This document shows positions 61,341 through 64,000 of a stretch of 64,000 bases of DNA, piece by piece (positions within the stretch are counted from its first letter, which is position 1; each line of letters begins with the position of its first letter). The notes beneath the pieces are model-generated. The model did no database searches. It was not told the origin of the DNA and saw only the letters and a program-made list of their open reading frames with translations. Location: positions 10,411,611-10,475,610 of the forward strand of contig CM060851.1 of NCBI GenBank assembly GCA_030737835.1. Direction: 5' to 3'. A program made the position numbers and the translations under genes. The stretch comes from Acorus gramineus (Eukaryota; Streptophyta; Magnoliopsida; Acorales; Acoraceae).

Positions 61341-61902
61341 TTAATAACAATACATCACAATTTCTGTCCAATTACAGTCCAAGAATAGTCACATAACAAT
61401 ACATCAAAATTTATAAGTAATCATACAGGTGCCCAATTTCTGTTGATTACTTATAAATTGGTAACATCCAAGGACAACATCCTAATCTTTTGTCCAATTC
61501 CAGTCACAAAAAACATCTGAGTTATTATTTGTTGGATATTATACTACTTTCCAGAAATTATATCAAACATGGGGGATTTGCAAGCCTACAGGACACATTG
61601 TTACATAGAATCCAACAACAGTCCACCATTTTAACCCTTATAGAGTAACTCCTCTGTTGTTGTTCTTTTTTTTTTCACATATAACTCCTCTGTTTCTTCA
61701 CATAAAATCCTCTATAACACCCTACAAGTCCATGTACACCACATAATCTTCATTACTTCAAGAACATAAGAACTACAAGGATACCCATACCAAAAAAATT
61801 GGTATATGCACTTCCAATCAACCAAAGGAATTCACATGATTCCTGAATGAGAATCAGAACCCCTAAAAATTACAGAGGAAAAAACATTTACGAATCTAGG
61901 GT
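61341..61902. other. AT-rich spacer upstream of NRPC1
   Basis: Nothing recognised beyond short repeated words (ACATAACAATACATCA). Confidence 0.3.
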
Positions 61903-62321
61903 TCATGCTAGGAGAAAATTATACCCCGGGTGGTTCCTGACGCGACGAAGATGACTCGAGTGGCGATGGGTGGTTCCAGAAGTGGAAGTAGAAGACCTGA
62001 TGCGTCGGCGAGTTGACCTGAAATCGGAGGAGGTCAAAGGGGGGTCGACCTGCAGGAGATGATGTCGGAGGGGGTCGAGGGGGGGTCGACCAGCAGGTGA
62101 GGAGGTCGGAGGAGAAGAAATCGGATGGTCGACGAGTGGGAGAGGCTTCGGTCGAAGGGGGTCGACGAGCAGCAATGGAGGTCGAAGGGGGTCGACAAGC
62201 AGCAATGGAGGTCGACGAGCAAAGGAGCACAAGAGAGTTGTCCGAGATTTTGTAGCGGCTAGGGTTTTTGGTGTGTTTGAGGGGAGAGAGAGAGAGGAGT
62301 AATTTTAGTTTATATACTAGT
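61903..62321 (-). promoter_or_regulatory. Promoter-like region and GTCGAC-rich leader on the NRPC1 strand
   Basis: On the minus strand, TATATAAA (62309-62316) is followed by a CT-rich tract (about 62280-62300), then ACCAAAAACCCTAGCCGC and an ATG at 62232 opening a 109-codon frame. That frame is low complexity: imperfect repeats of about 30 bases containing GTCGAC give a Pro/Leu/Asp-Pro-rich peptide that looks unlike a real protein. It could be a distal NRPC1 promoter, a truncated gene or a non-coding transcript. No splice link to NRPC1 was established. Confidence 0.3.
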
Positions 62322-62566
62322 GTAATATGTGGGTTTTCAGAAGGGCATACTTGTCTTTCTACATAAACATTCGTTGAAGACGGTTTGAATAAGGCAATGT
62401 GGAATGACTTTTAACCCCCGTTTAGAATGGAGATAAGTTTTATTCTAAGGTATACATTTATCTCAGTATAAGTGAGTATAAATAAATATAAAGTGATTTT
62501 GTAGTTGATTGTGTTTTGAATTAACCCTTGTTTGGTTCAACTTATTTTCAGTACTTATACAACTTA

Positions 62567-62792
62567 GGGGCCGTTTGGTTCAGCGGAAAGCTGATTTTAA
62601 GTCCTGATTTATAAGTGCAGATTGTATAAGTTCTGATAAGTTTTAATCAGTTCAGAAGAAAAACTGTTTGGTTCAGCGGAAATTATAAGCACTTATTGCA
62701 AATAAGTGTGTTTGGTTCAGTACTAAAGAGTAGAGCTTATGACAAGGGTGTTTTGGTCCATTTAATAAGTGCTGAATGTAATTTGATGTTTG
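62567..62792. mobile_element. MITE-like element, second copy
   Basis: Starts GGGGCCGTTTGGTTCAGCGG after TTA, a typical Tourist/PIF-Harbinger-like border, and shares about 190 bases with 61141-61340 in direct orientation. The opposite terminal repeat was not found. Confidence 0.5.
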
Positions 62793-64000
62793 GTTGAAAA
62801 CTTGATTATTTGCTTATTTTTTCTATTTATTAAAAAAAGATACTTTGATAAATGTCTGGCTAATAAATTATTAGATACTACACTTTGATTACTTGTTGGA
62901 ACCTGATACAAGCTTATATAGATTTAAAAAAAACCTCTCCAGACATATGTGCTTTTTATGATGTGGTAAATATGCAATCTATATTTACCATATTTCAAAA
63001 ATCATAGTAATCACGTACCTGTTAAATTTTTTTTACAACTCTCACCTAATAGAGATCCTTTTTACTGGCATCCCTTCCCCATATACTTTTATTTTCCTTT
63101 AAATGTTTGTATCTTTAGGGGCATTTACCTTCTTAATGAAACGGTACACGCACATCACCTAATAAAAAAAAATCAATTGAATGCATAACTTTAAATATTT
63201 TTCTAACCTAATATTCACTGGCCTGATCTGATAGATTCTAGTTCAGAGGATGATGAGATTGTAAAAATGGCCAATTGCATCAGTAGTTTGCACCCATAGG
63301 ACTAGTATAACACTTGAAAAATACACACATTTTTCAATTACTTGTGCAACTTCACTATAGCAATGAAACAGGCATATTAAAAAACAAAACTTCAAAACAT
63401 TCAACAAAAATTAAACATGAATACCCAAATTGTAATAACGATTCTATTCCAAGAAAAAATAAAACATGAACTAGAACCTGGAGAACTAACGACAACTTCA
63501 ACCGTCACCAGTCTAATGCAAATGAAATGGAAGGCTACAAGTTCTAGTATGTAATGATCCTGTCAGTCTTTCACTACAGAGTGACGACAATATATTCGGC
63601 ATGGGCATTAATACACACTGTCATTCCTGCAGTTTTGAGTGTTTGAAATCTACAAAAATAAGATGCACACATTGAATTCATTCAGAGTACTTAAAAAAAA
63701 AATTCAATGCATGTTGGCATTGCAAAAGTGATTGCAAGACCCGAGTGTCCCTCACAGTTTTCCATTCAACATTTCTCCCATTGCAGCCTAAACACAATGT
63801 CAATGCCACATTATTATAAAACAAGACAGATGTCCTGGACGTATATACAACTCTGAACAACACCACCTGCTAAGTAAACAACATGAGAAATTCCTGAAAA
63901 GAAACATTATTCGACAAAAACACAAAATATACATCACAAACAACATGTTTCAGTTTCACAAACTGGACAATAGACAACCCACAGTTGGATGCCAAAGGAA
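62793..64000. other. Right-hand spacer, possibly the 3' end of a gene beyond the window
   Basis: AT-rich. About 63470-63880 has more balanced composition and a 62-codon minus-strand frame with no recognised domain. It could be a 3' untranslated region of a neighbouring minus-strand gene, but nothing in the sequence proves it. Confidence 0.25.

Noticed and set aside
61903-62232. 109-codon minus-strand frame as a protein gene
   Set aside because: The peptide is a by-product of GTCGAC-rich repeats, with two parallel open frames of the same length, which argues against coding selection.

Overview
This is nuclear DNA from a flowering plant. The evidence is GT-AG introns, plant-specific gene families (GT47-A xyloglucan-type glycosyltransferase, FAR1-RELATED-like pseudogene, GRF zinc-finger membrane protein), AT-rich spacers, and many plant-type transposons (hAT and Mutator-like MITEs, LINEs, a Ty3/gypsy remnant). 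I cannot name the species.

Layout. 1-4.8 kb: AT-rich spacer holding a Mutator-like element with a hAT element nested in it, then a second hAT copy. 4.9-7.1 kb (+): an intact three-exon GT47-A gene (459 aa) with GC-rich exons. 7.7-8.8 kb: a 5'-truncated LINE between 11-bp target-site duplications. 9.7-11.2 kb (+): a small GRF zinc-finger/transmembrane gene. 12.3-14.3 kb (-): a decayed FAR1/FRS (Mutator-transposase-derived) gene. 15.3-19 kb: several MITEs, including a 957-bp foldback Mutator-like element with an exact 9-bp duplication. 19-23 kb: low-complexity spacer.

23.4-61.0 kb (-): one complete gene for the largest subunit of RNA polymerase III (NRPC1). I rebuilt it as 27 exons, 4146 nt including the stop, 1381 aa, with every junction GT-AG and in frame. 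It fills almost 60% of the window because its introns are loaded with LINE fragments in both orientations, MITEs, a gypsy LTR/gag remnant, microsatellites and homopolymers. 61-64 kb: two direct MITE copies around a promoter-like leader on the NRPC1 strand, then spacer.

The genes do not form a pathway. GT47-A would act in the Golgi on cell-wall xyloglucan, and NRPC1 in the nucleus in tRNA/5S rRNA transcription. I found no convincing new biological system. The most distinctive features are the transposon-inflated NRPC1 gene, the foldback Mutator-like family with two dated-by-duplication insertions, and the convergent GRF/FRS pair.
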